Shown piece after piece: positions 7,669 to 17,400 of a stretch of DNA of 64,000 nucleotides. Position 1 is the stretch's first letter. Every line of letters starts with the position of its first letter. Below the pieces are notes generated by a model that made no database searches, was not told the origin of the DNA, and saw nothing but the letters and a program-made list of their open reading frames with translations. Source of the stretch: Paractinoplanes toevensis (GTDB taxonomy: Bacteria; Actinomycetota; Actinomycetes; Mycobacteriales; Micromonosporaceae); contig NZ_BOQN01000068.1 of the NCBI RefSeq assembly GCF_018332695.1, forward strand, positions 35,943 through 99,942, written 5' to 3'. The position numbers and the translations under genes are program-made.

Positions 7669-10600
7669 TGTCACCGACAGCCCCGAGGTCGTAGGTGCCC
7701 TGTCTCGCCACCTTGCCCGTGCTCATCAGGTCGGACGACTTGTTCCCGCCCTTGAATATGCCACCGAGGTGCCCGGTCAGGTCCTCGGCGATGAACTTGG
7801 GCCCCTTGACGCCGTTGGGGGCTTTCCAGATCTTCGAGCCTCCGGCCGAGATCTGGTTCGTCGGCGTGTATCCGAGCCACTTTGCCAGATCATTGGCCTG
7901 CCCCGGCTTGAGCACCCGGCCGGGCAACTTCCGCGGGCAGTTGTGGACCAGGACGGGTGTTTCGCCGGCGAACACATAGTAGGTGTGGATGCCGGCGACG
8001 GTGAGGTTGTACATGTGCTGCCAGCGGGCGAACTTTCGCACCGACGCCACACGCATGACCGCGCCGTTGCCGGACTTCAGCCGGTCGCCGGCGTTCAGCT
8101 GGTCGACCCGGGTCCACCGGCCCGTGGTGACGTCCCAGAACGGGTGGTTCTGGGTGGTGTGCACGACGACGCTCTTGCCGTGGCCGTCGGTGACGGTCAG
8201 GTCGGCCAGGTGGACGTCGAGGTTGTCCTGCCGCTGCATCACCGTCTTGTCCGCGGTTCGGCCGGTCACCGGGTCGGTGGCCTTGACCACGTCGCCTTCC
8301 TTGATCGCCTTGATCGGCTTGGTCGAGCCGTCGGCCATCAGGACCGGGGTGTCGGCATCGAAGCTGCAACCGATCTTGGCCAGCAGTTGCTCGACCCGGA
8401 CGCCGTCCTCGGCGCCGAAAAGGGACAGGTCCGCGGCGGCGATCTCCAGATCCTCGGGGCCGCCGATCATCAGCATTCCGGTGGTGCCGAGCCCGTCGCC
8501 GACCTTGAACCAGATGCTGTCGGTATCGATGCCCTGCTGGTCGAGGACGTCCGACTTCCATTTGTCGTTGAGCTTCTTCTCCAGCTCGTCGTCGTGCGAG
8601 AGAAGGCCGATGAGTCCGGTCCCGGTATGGACGACCCCGGTCTGAACGCCGGCTGTCATATCGGCGTTCGCCGTGGCGCCGTAGTCCCAATGTGACCGTT
8701 TGAGCTGCGCGTCGACCTGCCGGGCGCGCTTCTCCAGCTTCTTCTTGTTCAGGTGCGGCAGCACCCGCAGATCGATCGACGCGCCGTATTTGGCGTCGAT
8801 CGCGCCCGATTCGCAGTCGGTGCAGGAGACGCCGCCGGCGGTCTGCTGGGCGCAGGTGAGCGTGGCGCAGAAGTTGGCCGCCAGGCCCGTCGGGTCGGAG
8901 AACGTCGTCGGGTTGTTGTTGGAGTAGGCGTAGCCGTTCCACTGCTGCGGATCGGTCAGGTCCTGCACCGGGTCGACGGAGATGAACCGGCCGATGCCCG
9001 GGTCGTAGTCGCGGGCGCCGACGTGGGTCAGTCCGATGGCGTCGAGGGTGCCGCCGACGAAGCCGCGATTGTTGGGCCAGGCCCCGGCGGCGCCCCGCGG
9101 TGCGCCGAACGGCTTCTGCCGGCGGATCGAGGCGGTCTGGGAGTCGCGGTCGATGGCGACCGAGTCGGTGCCGTGGTGATCGGCGGAAAGCCAGGTCACC
9201 CCGGTGGCGGTACGGGAGCCGATGGTGGCGCCGGCGAAGGCGTAGTAGCGGGTGTCGCTGGTGGCGCCGCTCGCGGCCGTGTAGCGGACGTCCTGGCCGG
9301 GCAGGTGGAGGGTGGCGCCGGCGGGGTCACGGCTGATGAGCCGGTTGCCGTCGGCGTCGTACAGGTAGGAGCTGGACCCGCTGCTGTCGGTGCTGGTGGC
9401 CAGGTTTCCGTCGGGGTCCCAGGTCAGGGTCTGGCTGCCGGATCCCGCGGGCCGGGTCAGCATGTTGCCGGTCTCGTCGTAGGTGTAGGAGGCGGCAACG
9501 CCGGTCGTGGTGGTCACGCCGGTCACCGCGTGCGGGTGGGCCGAGGCGGCCGCCGGGTAGGTGTACTTGCTCGTGTTGTCCGCGCCGCCCGCGGTGGTGG
9601 CGTGGTCGACCTGGGCGAGCCGGTTGCCCGTGGCGTCATAGGTCCAGGACTGCCAGTACGGCGCCGGCCCACCGAGCCCCGCGGTGCTCGGCGCGGTCGA
9701 GCAGTTGTCGGCGGCGGGGGTCCAGGCCTGGGTCAGCCGGCGCAGGTAGTCGTACTGGTAGCACTGGTTGTCGCCGGTGGCCGCGTCGGCCATCCTGGTG
9801 ATGTTGCCGGCGTTGTCGTACGTGTAGGCGGTGTTGGTGACCGTGTAGGGCGCGACGGAGTCCCGGTCGGTGCGGATGTTGGTGACCCGGCCCGTCTCGA
9901 GCTCGTACCCGTAGGTCTGGTAGACCCGCTTGCCGAGGTCGTCCTTCAGGCCGGGGTAGAGCAGCAGTTCGCTGATGCGGCCGAGCGCGTCGTAGGTGGT
10001 GCGACCGGCATAGCTGATCAACCGGCCGTTGAACGTGCTGGTCGAGGTGCTCGGCAGCCCGGTGGTGTCGTCGTACTGGTAGTACACCGTCTCGGCCGGC
10101 AGGCCACCCGCGGCCGGGTACCCGGTGGCGCTGATACTGCCGTCGGCCTTGTAGTAGTTCTCGACCAGGTAACTGCCGCCGAGCCCGGTCTCCGTGGCCG
10201 GGATGGTGTACGTCTGCTGGGTCGGCCGGTAGGCGTCGTCGTACGAGTTGATCTCGTGGGTGTAGCTGTTGACACCGGCGTACCGGATCGACTTGTCGAG
10301 CTGCCCCTTGGCGAGGGAGTCGTAGTACCAGCGTGCCCGGGTGCCGACCCCGGTCTGGAAGACGGCCGTACGCCGGTCGAGCGCGTCGTAGCTGTACTGC
10401 AGTTTGACGCCGCGGGTGTCGACGGTGGAGGTGAGCCGTCCGTCGGCGTCGTAGCCGTTGGTGACCGTGCCCTTGTCCGGGTCGGCGGCGGTGAGTTGCC
10501 GGCCGCGCAGGTCGTAGGTGTAGTCCCAGTGGTTGCCGGCCGCGTCGGTGACCTTCTTCAACTGGCTCTTGCGGTCGAACGTGTAGGTGGTGGCGTCATA

Positions 10601-13600
10601 GGCGCCGGTCGGCGTGGCGGCGGAGTACTGCCGGACGGCGGTGGTGCGGCCGAGCGCGTCGGTGATCGTCGAGGACGCGGTGCCGCCGGCCGGCGGGGTC
10701 ACGTCGACCCGGTCGCCGCCGTACGCGGTGGTGGTCCGCCACCGTTCGACGGTGTTCGGCTGGAAGATGGAGGCAATCACGCGGCCGGCGCCGTCGTAGA
10801 CCGTCCGGGTCTGGCTGGGCACGTCCTGCCGGTCGACGGCCGTGGACAGGGTCGTGCTCGGCGCACCGGCGGCGTAGTAGGCGCCGTGTTCGCGCACCTG
10901 CCGGCCCGCGGTGTCGTAGAAGACGTCGGTGAGCAGCCGCCCACCCGACGGCGACGGCGCCTGGGTCTGGCGTGCCCGCAGCAGCCCGTCGTAGAGGCTG
11001 TAGCTGGTCAGGTAGTTGCCGGACGCGTTCAGCGTGCTGGTGCCGACCACGCTGGGCCCGGTGTTGCTGATCAGGTAGCTGAAGGTGGTGTTGGCGCTCT
11101 CGGTGGCCCGGTTGCGGCCCGGCTGCCAGATCGCGGTCAGCCGGCCCAGTGCGTCATAGGTGGCCTCGGCCTTCTTGCCGTTGGGATCGACCACCGTGGT
11201 CGGCTGGCCCCACGCCGGGGCGAGCGTCGTGGTGGTCGCATGGCCGAGCGCGTTGGTGACCACGGTCTTGGTGGGCAGCCCGGCGGCCGGCGTGTAGGCG
11301 ATGGTGGTCTGGTGGTCGAGGGGGTCCCACGCGCTGGTGGCCCGCCCGCTGCTGTCGTACGCGGCCCGGCTGAGCTGCTCGTAGGTGGGGTTGCCGGCGT
11401 TCCAGGTCTTGGCCTTCTCGGTGCGTGTCACCAGCCCCCGGGTCGGTGCGGTTCCCCACGTGGTGGCGCCGTCGAAGAAGTTGCGGGTGTCGGAGACGAC
11501 GTCGTCCTCGGTCAGCGTGGCCAGGTTCGTGGCCGAGGCGCACGGAACGGCCAGCGCCAGCGTGCGGTGCGCGGACGACATCAGCCAGTCGGTGGTGTCG
11601 CGCGGCTCGTACGTCGTGCGGGTGCAGCTCTCGTCACCGGTCACGCCGGTGTCGCCGCTGTCGTCGACCGCAACGGCCATCCCGTACGCGTCGAACGTGT
11701 TGCGCACCGTGCGGACCCGTTCACCCCGGCCGCCGTCGAGCGCGGTCCGGGTGTGGCCGGCCGCCGCCGCGGTGATGCGGGCCTGCACCGTGTCGCCGTT
11801 GATCGTGCGACTGGCGGTGACCGCCGACTGCCACGGCTCGGTGACCTGCCGGGACACCACCGCTCCCCCGGGCCCGTTGAACACGGTGGATTCGCGGGTC
11901 ATGCCGGCGTAGGCGTCCTCGTCGTTGACCGTCGGCACGCCGGTGCCGGTCACGGTGACCGTGCGGGTGCCGGAGGCGGCCCGGTCACCGTGCATGCCGC
12001 GGAAGTACTTCGTCTCGGTGTACGTCTGCTCGCCGGAGTCGCCGGTGGTCACGCCGACCCGCTCGTAGCCGCGCCACATCGACCAGGTCTTGTCCTTGGC
12101 CTCGATCAGGCCGTCGTCGTCGGTGTAGTGCCACGCCGGAGAGCCGAGATAGCTGTACTGGTGCACCACCCGTGGGCTGCCCTTGGGCGCGGTGCCCCCG
12201 GTGTTGTCGGCCTCGTAGACGGTGGTGACCACGTACTTGTGGAAGTAGTCGGTGACCGGATCCTGGTAACCCTCCGGTGTCCAGCGAACCGGGTAGCAGC
12301 GCTTGGTGTTGTTGGCCGCGTCGGTCGGCACGTTGGTCTTGGCGACGCACTCCGGGGCGGAGTACAGGACGCTGACGGTGCCGCCGGACTCGTACCGGAT
12401 CTGCGAGATCCGCCACCAGTTCATCGCCGCGGCGAAGTCGATGGTGTCCACGCGGTTGTTCATCTGCACGCCGGAGAACTCGACGTCGGGCACGTTGGCG
12501 GTGCCGCCGGCCAGGCCGGAGTGCGACAGCTTCGACAGCCACAGCCCCGCCCGGGTGCCGTCGCCCGGATCCGGGAACGTGTGGGTGAGCGTCCACCGGT
12601 CCACGTTGTCGTACGCCGTCCCGTTCCAGATCCGGGCGGTGATGGTGGACAGGCGCTTGGTGGACCAGAACGACGGGCTGTAGACGTCACAGGTCGACCC
12701 GGTGCATTCCTGGTCCCACGGGGTGTCCGGCCAGTGCGCCTCGTCGTGCGTGCCGCACCCGGACAGGCAGCGGTCGGCCACGCCGAACTCGATCCGGGCC
12801 GGCGCGGTCGTGGCGAACCGGCTGTCCGCCCCGCTGTCGCGCCGGGTGCCGTACTCGATGTGGTCCAGGTGCCCGTCCCGGACGTAGCCGGCCAGGTCGG
12901 AGTTCTTCAGGTTGCGGGCGTACTTGTTGGTGTCGGTGGCGTACCAGTAGGAGGCGCTGTTGCCGTTGATGTCGACGACGTAGTCGAGGTTCCACCGCCA
13001 GGCCTGGGCGCAGCTGGAGTCGGCGAACGCGGTGGCGTGGCACGGCTCGCCGGTGTTGTTGCCGTAGACCGGCACCGTCCAGGCCGAGTTGGTGACCGAG
13101 TCGCCGGTGTTCCAGCCGGGCAGACGGTGCGCGCCGAACCAGTACTGGGTGCCGTCGGTGGCGGTGACCACCCAGTACTCGCCGTTGTTGTCGCCGTTGC
13201 TCGCGCCGGTCTTGCGCTCGACCCGCGACCCGTCGTCGTTGCGCAGGTGCCAGCGCTGCTCGGCCGAGTTGTAGATCAGCTCGCCGGAGTGGCCGGCCAG
13301 CGACAGGGTGGCGTTGTCGGTGGCCCAGCACAGATCGCCGGTCTTCGTGGTGTTGTTGGCGCCGCTGCCCATGTCGTCGCCGCAGTCCTCGTACCGGCGC
13401 TCGATGAATCCGCCCGCGCCGGTCTCGAATCCCTCGCCGGCCCATGACGGCTGGTTGTTCGACGCCGCCTGCAGGCCGTCGACGGACTGCGAGGAGTACG
13501 ACAGATCGACCGACGGGGCGGAACTGCCCGGTGCCGGCGGCACCCGCATGGGGTACGACCAGGAGAAGTCGCCCGAGCTCCCGCCCGCCGACCACGTCGA

Positions 13601-14380
13601 CGACGGCTGCAGCTTGGTGGCCGCGAAGCTGCCCGCCGCACCTGAGGTCGCTGCGGCCACCGCGACCAGGGACGCGGCCGCCGAGGAGGCGGGCAGGCCG
13701 ACCGTCGCGGTCACGGTGCCGGTCTTCGGGTCGTTGCGCGACGGCAGCGGCGTGCCGGCGCACTCCGCACGTTGCGGAGTGGTCAGCGCGCAGGTGGGCA
13801 GGGCGACCAGCCGCAGCCGGGAGGCCCAGTCACCGCCGTACGCGGTGCGGAAGCCGCTGTAGTCGACGGTCAGGTCGACCGCGGCGTCGCCCGTTTGCCG
13901 GTCGGCCCGGTTGGCCTGCAACAGCACGCCGCGCACGCCGGCCCGTTCGGTGCTCGCCCGGTCCAGTACGCGGATCCCGACACTGGCGGGCGCCGCGCCG
14001 GTGGCCCGCTTTCCGGTGGTCCGGACCGTGCCCGGCCGGCTGACCCGCACCGGCAGCTGTCCCGCCCGCGCAGCCGTGGTGGCCGGGCCCGGTACCGCCA
14101 CGTCGGCCGCGCCGGCCGCGGGCCACACCGGGGCCGGCTTCTTCGTCCCGTCCGGCATGGCGGCCTGCTTCACCGCGACCGGGTCGACCTTGCTGACCGC
14201 GACCGCCGGCACGTTCTTCGCGGTCGGTGGGGTGAACGGCGTCGGCCGGTCGGCCCACGCGGGTGCCTGCAGCAGGCTGCCGGCGACGACCGCCGCGGTC
14301 ACGGCCGCGGTCATCCGGCGGGCACGGCCCGTCCGGCGCCGGCGGGCCGGCGACGGGAAAAGGGCAAGCGGATCCTTCAC
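7637..14380 (-). CDS. secreted RHS/YD-repeat polymorphic toxin with HINT autoprotease and C-terminal toxin domain
   Basis: 2247 residues from GTG 14380, chosen because AAGGAGA lies six bases upstream and the start gives a twin-Arg-rich signal peptide (MKDPLALFPSPARRRRTGR, cleavage near APAWA|D, residue ~37). Domains: an N-terminal beta-rich region including MRVPPAPGSSAPSVDLSYSS (about residue 275); many YD repeats (about 1060-1780); an RHS-associated core ending DPGIGRFISVDPV and SNNNPTTFSDPTG (about 1800-1835); a linker with hydrophobic stretches; a HINT domain from C2005 (CSFDADTPVLMADG) to VLVHNC2148 with the block HTTQNHPFW; and a toxin of about 99 residues (PRKLPGRVLK to FDLIKIGD). The toxin has EDLTGHLGGIFK and RQGTYDLG, resembling the Ntox21/type-37 predicted nucleases (from memory). 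In this class the RHS part forms a shell, HINT cuts the toxin free, and the toxin enters rivals. It follows a giant secreted protein by 41 bp. Confidence 0.9.
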   Translation of the reverse strand: MKDPLALFPSPARRRRTGRARRMTAAVTAAVVAGSLLQAPAWADRPTPFTPPTAKNVPAVAVSKVDPVAVKQAAMPDGTKKPAPVWPAAGAADVAVPGPATTAARAGQLPVRVSRPGTVRTTGKRATGAAPASVGIRVLDRASTERAGVRGVLLQANRADRQTGDAAVDLTVDYSGFRTAYGGDWASRLRLVALPTCALTTPQRAECAGTPLPSRNDPKTGTVTATVGLPASSAAASLVAVAAATSGAAGSFAATKLQPSSTWSAGGSSGDFSWSYPMRVPPAPGSSAPSVDLSYSSQSVDGLQAASNNQPSWAGEGFETGAGGFIERRYEDCGDDMGSGANNTTKTGDLCWATDNATLSLAGHSGELIYNSAEQRWHLRNDDGSRVERKTGASNGDNNGEYWVVTATDGTQYWFGAHRLPGWNTGDSVTNSAWTVPVYGNNTGEPCHATAFADSSCAQAWRWNLDYVVDINGNSASYWYATDTNKYARNLKNSDLAGYVRDGHLDHIEYGTRRDSGADSRFATTAPARIEFGVADRCLSGCGTHDEAHWPDTPWDQECTGSTCDVYSPSFWSTKRLSTITARIWNGTAYDNVDRWTLTHTFPDPGDGTRAGLWLSKLSHSGLAGGTANVPDVEFSGVQMNNRVDTIDFAAAMNWWRISQIRYESGGTVSVLYSAPECVAKTNVPTDAANNTKRCYPVRWTPEGYQDPVTDYFHKYVVTTVYEADNTGGTAPKGSPRVVHQYSYLGSPAWHYTDDDGLIEAKDKTWSMWRGYERVGVTTGDSGEQTYTETKYFRGMHGDRAASGTRTVTVTGTGVPTVNDEDAYAGMTRESTVFNGPGGAVVSRQVTEPWQSAVTASRTINGDTVQARITAAAAGHTRTALDGGRGERVRTVRNTFDAYGMAVAVDDSGDTGVTGDESCTRTTYEPRDTTDWLMSSAHRTLALAVPCASATNLATLTEDDVVSDTRNFFDGATTWGTAPTRGLVTRTEKAKTWNAGNPTYEQLSRAAYDSSGRATSAWDPLDHQTTIAYTPAAGLPTKTVVTNALGHATTTTLAPAWGQPTTVVDPNGKKAEATYDALGRLTAIWQPGRNRATESANTTFSYLISNTGPSVVGTSTLNASGNYLTSYSLYDGLLRARQTQAPSPSGGRLLTDVFYDTAGRQVREHGAYYAAGAPSTTLSTAVDRQDVPSQTRTVYDGAGRVIASIFQPNTVERWRTTTAYGGDRVDVTPPAGGTASSTITDALGRTTAVRQYSAATPTGAYDATTYTFDRKSQLKKVTDAAGNHWDYTYDLRGRQLTAADPDKGTVTNGYDADGRLTSTVDTRGVKLQYSYDALDRRTAVFQTGVGTRARWYYDSLAKGQLDKSIRYAGVNSYTHEINSYDDAYRPTQQTYTIPATETGLGGSYLVENYYKADGSISATGYPAAGGLPAETVYYQYDDTTGLPSTSTSTFNGRLISYAGRTTYDALGRISELLLYPGLKDDLGKRVYQTYGYELETGRVTNIRTDRDSVAPYTVTNTAYTYDNAGNITRMADAATGDNQCYQYDYLRRLTQAWTPAADNCSTAPSTAGLGGPAPYWQSWTYDATGNRLAQVDHATTAGGADNTSKYTYPAAASAHPHAVTGVTTTTGVAASYTYDETGNMLTRPAGSGSQTLTWDPDGNLATSTDSSGSSSYLYDADGNRLISRDPAGATLHLPGQDVRYTAASGATSDTRYYAFAGATIGSRTATGVTWLSADHHGTDSVAIDRDSQTASIRRQKPFGAPRGAAGAWPNNRGFVGGTLDAIGLTHVGARDYDPGIGRFISVDPVQDLTDPQQWNGYAYSNNNPTTFSDPTGLAANFCATLTCAQQTAGGVSCTDCESGAIDAKYGASIDLRVLPHLNKKKLEKRARQVDAQLKRSHWDYGATANADMTAGVQTGVVHTGTGLIGLLSHDDELEKKLNDKWKSDVLDQQGIDTDSIWFKVGDGLGTTGMLMIGGPEDLEIAAADLSLFGAEDGVRVEQLLAKIGCSFDADTPVLMADGSTKPIKAIKEGDVVKATDPVTGRTADKTVMQRQDNLDVHLADLTVTDGHGKSVVVHTTQNHPFWDVTTGRWTRVDQLNAGDRLKSGNGAVMRVASVRKFARWQHMYNLTVAGIHTYYVFAGETPVLVHNCPRKLPGRVLKPGQANDLAKWLGYTPTNQISAGGSKIWKAPNGVKGPKFIAEDLTGHLGGIFKGGNKSSDLMSTGKVARQGTYDLGAVGDNQFDLIKIGD

Positions 14381-14421
14381 CAGGTCTCCTTCATCGGAAA
14401 TTGGCGGGCGGGAAGCAGAAG

Positions 14422-17400
14422 TCACTGCGGCGGGTCGAAGCGCAGGCCGATGCCGGGGCGCAGGACCGGTTGGCGGTAGGTGTACTGCAGCGCCCAGGTG
14501 CCGTCGGCGTTCTCGATGCCGATGGTCGCGGCGCCGCCCTTGGTCAGGAAGGTGCCGGTGATGGCGGGGTAGGCGAAGGAGTAGCCGCCGGATTCGTCGA
14601 AGATGACCTGGAAGGTGGTGCGGGTGGTCGGGTCCTCGTAGGAGGAGACGTTGCGCCACTCGATGACGTACTGCCGGTTGGGTGCGGTGCCGCGGGTCGC
14701 GGTGCGGACGCTGGCGCTGCTGTCGACGACCCAGTCGTGCCAGAACGGGTAGACCGCGGCGTTGGGTTCTTCCGGGAAGCGTGGCGACGGGATCGGCCAG
14801 GCGTCGGAGTTGGGTGTGCCGGGGTCCTCGAAGGTGACCAGGCCGTTGCTGTCGACGTAGCCGGTGTTGTAGGTCTGGCCGTAGAGGGTGACCGGGAACG
14901 GCAGGGTGACCGGCTGGTAGTCCTCGTCGCCGGTGACCGGCAGCACGGTGGTGTCGGCCGGCGTGTAGGTCACCGGTTGCTCGGTGAGCCGGTAGCCGGC
15001 CCCGGCCGGGGTGGCGACCCCGGCGAAGTCGGCCGCGACGACCGTGCCGGTGCCGACCGTGACGTCGTCGACCGTGGAGCCGGCGCAGGTCCCGTCACGG
15101 GTGGCGATGACCGCGTAGGTGCCGGCCGGCACGTTGTCGATCCGGTACGTCCCGTCCGTGGCGGTCGTGGTGGTCTGCCCGGCCGCTGCCACCGTGGCCC
15201 CGGCGACCGCGGCGCTCTGGCAGGAGACGGTTCCGGTGATGCTGCCGGCGCCGGGCGGCGACGGGGTGAACGTCACGCCCTTGCCGGTCTCCAGCAGCGC
15301 CTCGTCGTACAGGTACTGGAAACCGATCGTGCCGGACGCGTTCTCGATACCCACGGTGGCACTGGATCCGCGCGCCGGCAGGCTGGCGGACGGGATCGAC
15401 CCGTACGCGAAGGTGATGGTGCCGTCCTCCCCGAAGACGGTCTCGAAGGTGGCCCGGGTGGCGGTGTCCCCGGAGCGGTAGACGTTGCGCCACTCGACCA
15501 CCCACTTACGGTTCGGAGCGGTGCCGGTCGTGGTGGTGGCGATGTGCGAGCTGCTGTCGAGCGCCCAGTCGTACCAGTGCGGGTAGACCGCGGCGTCCGG
15601 CTGACCCTCGGCCGTCGGGGTCGGCAGTTCGTTGTTGTTCGGGCTGATCCAGCCGAAGTACATCGGGTCCTTGAACGCGAGCAGGCCGTTGGAGTTGATC
15701 CAGGCCGAGGTGTACGCCTCGCCGTACAACTTGATCGGGAACGGCGGGTTCTTCTGCCAGGTCGCCTCGTCGCCGGTCCAGTCCTCGGTGACCGTGCCCG
15801 GGACGAACGTCGTACTGCCCGCGGTGCAGGTGTAACCGAACTCGTCACCGGCCGTCATCACCGACAGGTCGACGTCCATGGTGTTGCCCGGGAAGTTGAC
15901 GATCTGCTTGGCGTACCGCCCCGGGCAGGCGTTGGTGCCGGTGGCGACCTGCACGGTGTACTCACCGATCGGTACGCCGGCGAACGAGTAGTTACCGGCC
16001 GAGTCGGTGACCGTGGTCCGGCCGCCCGGGTTGAGCGTGACGGTCAGCCCCGGCGCCGCGGCACCGGTGACGGCCACGCTGGTGCTGCCGCTGATCGTGC
16101 CGGCCGCGTGCGGGGTGAACGTGATGGTCCCGTTCGAGTTGACCCGCGCCTCCTGGAAGGAGAACAGCGTGGCCACCGTGCCGGAGGCGTTCTCGATCCC
16201 GATCGTCGCCGCCGACCCCTGCTGCAACGCGGTAGCCAGCGTCCCGTAGTTGAACGCGATCTCCCCGGTGGTCTCGGTGAACACCACCTCGAACGTGATC
16301 CGGTCCGGTCCGCTCGGGCGGAACAGCGCATTGCGCCACTCGATGATGTATTTGCGGTTGGGTGCGGTGCCGATGGTGTCGGTCCGCACGCTGGCCGACG
16401 CGTCGATCTGCAGGTCGTCCCAGAACGGGGCGACCACCGCGTTGGGTGCGGCCGCCGTCGGCATCGCCGGGTTCGCGTACGTGTTGACGCCCAGGTTCGT
16501 GTCGAAGGTGAGGAAGCCGTTGGTGCTGACCGTGGCCGAGGTGTAGCTGCGACCGTGGAACGGCACCGCGAACGGAAGGGTCACCCCGGCCGTCGCGTCG
16601 TCGCCGGTCAGGGCCAGCGCGGTGGCCGCCGCCGTGAAGGTGCCGGTGACCTGGGCACAGGCGTACCCCATACCGCCGTAGTCCAAGCCGCGCTGGAGGT
16701 TACGAACCGTGTCCGCGCTCAGGTCGACGACCTCCTTGGCCACCTGCGGGCACTTCTGGTTCTGCTCCGAGTAGACCGTGTACGTGTCGGCGACCAGCCC
16801 GTCGAAGCGGTAGGTGCCGTCGGACGCCGTGGTGGTGGAAAGACCGCCCGGGTCGAGGGTCACCTTGGCTCCGGAGATGCCCGCACCCGCGGTGCTGAGC
16901 ACCTTGCCGGACAGCGAGTGCAGCTCCAGCGCGCCGACGCCCTCGGGGTGGTCGAAGACGACCGCCTGCCCGTCGGCGAGGGCGGGGGTGTTGCGCGAGT
17001 AGGTCAGGGCATCCTCGGCGTCGGGGGCGGCGATACCGACCGCGGCGGCGGCGCCCTTCTCCGCGGTCGAGTCCAGCCCGGTGTAGTTGGTGGTCACCGT
17101 GCCGTCCGCGGTCAGCACGGCCGAGAACGACACGCGCTGCGAGGTGTCCGCCTTGCGTTGCACGTTGCGCCACTCGACGGCGAACGTCGCGCTGCTGCCG
17201 CTGCCGGCCGAGGCGGTGCGGACGCTGGCCGACGAGTCGACGACGAGGTCGTCCCAGAACGGCGCGACCATGGCGTTCGGGTTGACGGCCGACGGAAGGC
17301 TGCTGCCGTCGTACGGGTGTGAGCCGCCCGGGTCGGTGAACGAGACGATGCCGTTGGTGTCCACCCAGGCCGTCCGGTACGCCTGCCCGTAGAACGGGAA

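Noticed and set aside
8000..8370. Intein inside the RHS gene
   Set aside because: The HINT domain shares the intein fold but is not followed by an extein continuation of the same protein; it precedes a toxin, as in polymorphic toxins.
9000..11200. CRISPR-like or tandem DNA repeats
   Set aside because: The periodic similarity comes from protein YD repeats, not from conserved DNA units with spacers.
8753..13447. 1564-codon open frame on the plus strand
   Set aside because: It is the antisense shadow of the RHS gene; its product is a Gly/Val/Arg-rich composition typical of GC-rich third-position bias, with no domain and no ribosome site.
14381..14659. N-terminal extension of the RHS protein
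   Set aside because: The extra residues are His/Arg/Pro-rich shadow sequence overlapping the upstream gene; the GTG at 14380 has a good ribosome site and yields a signal peptide.
14263..17322. 1019-codon open frame on the plus strand
   Set aside because: Antisense to the four-fold repeat protein; same compositional artefact.
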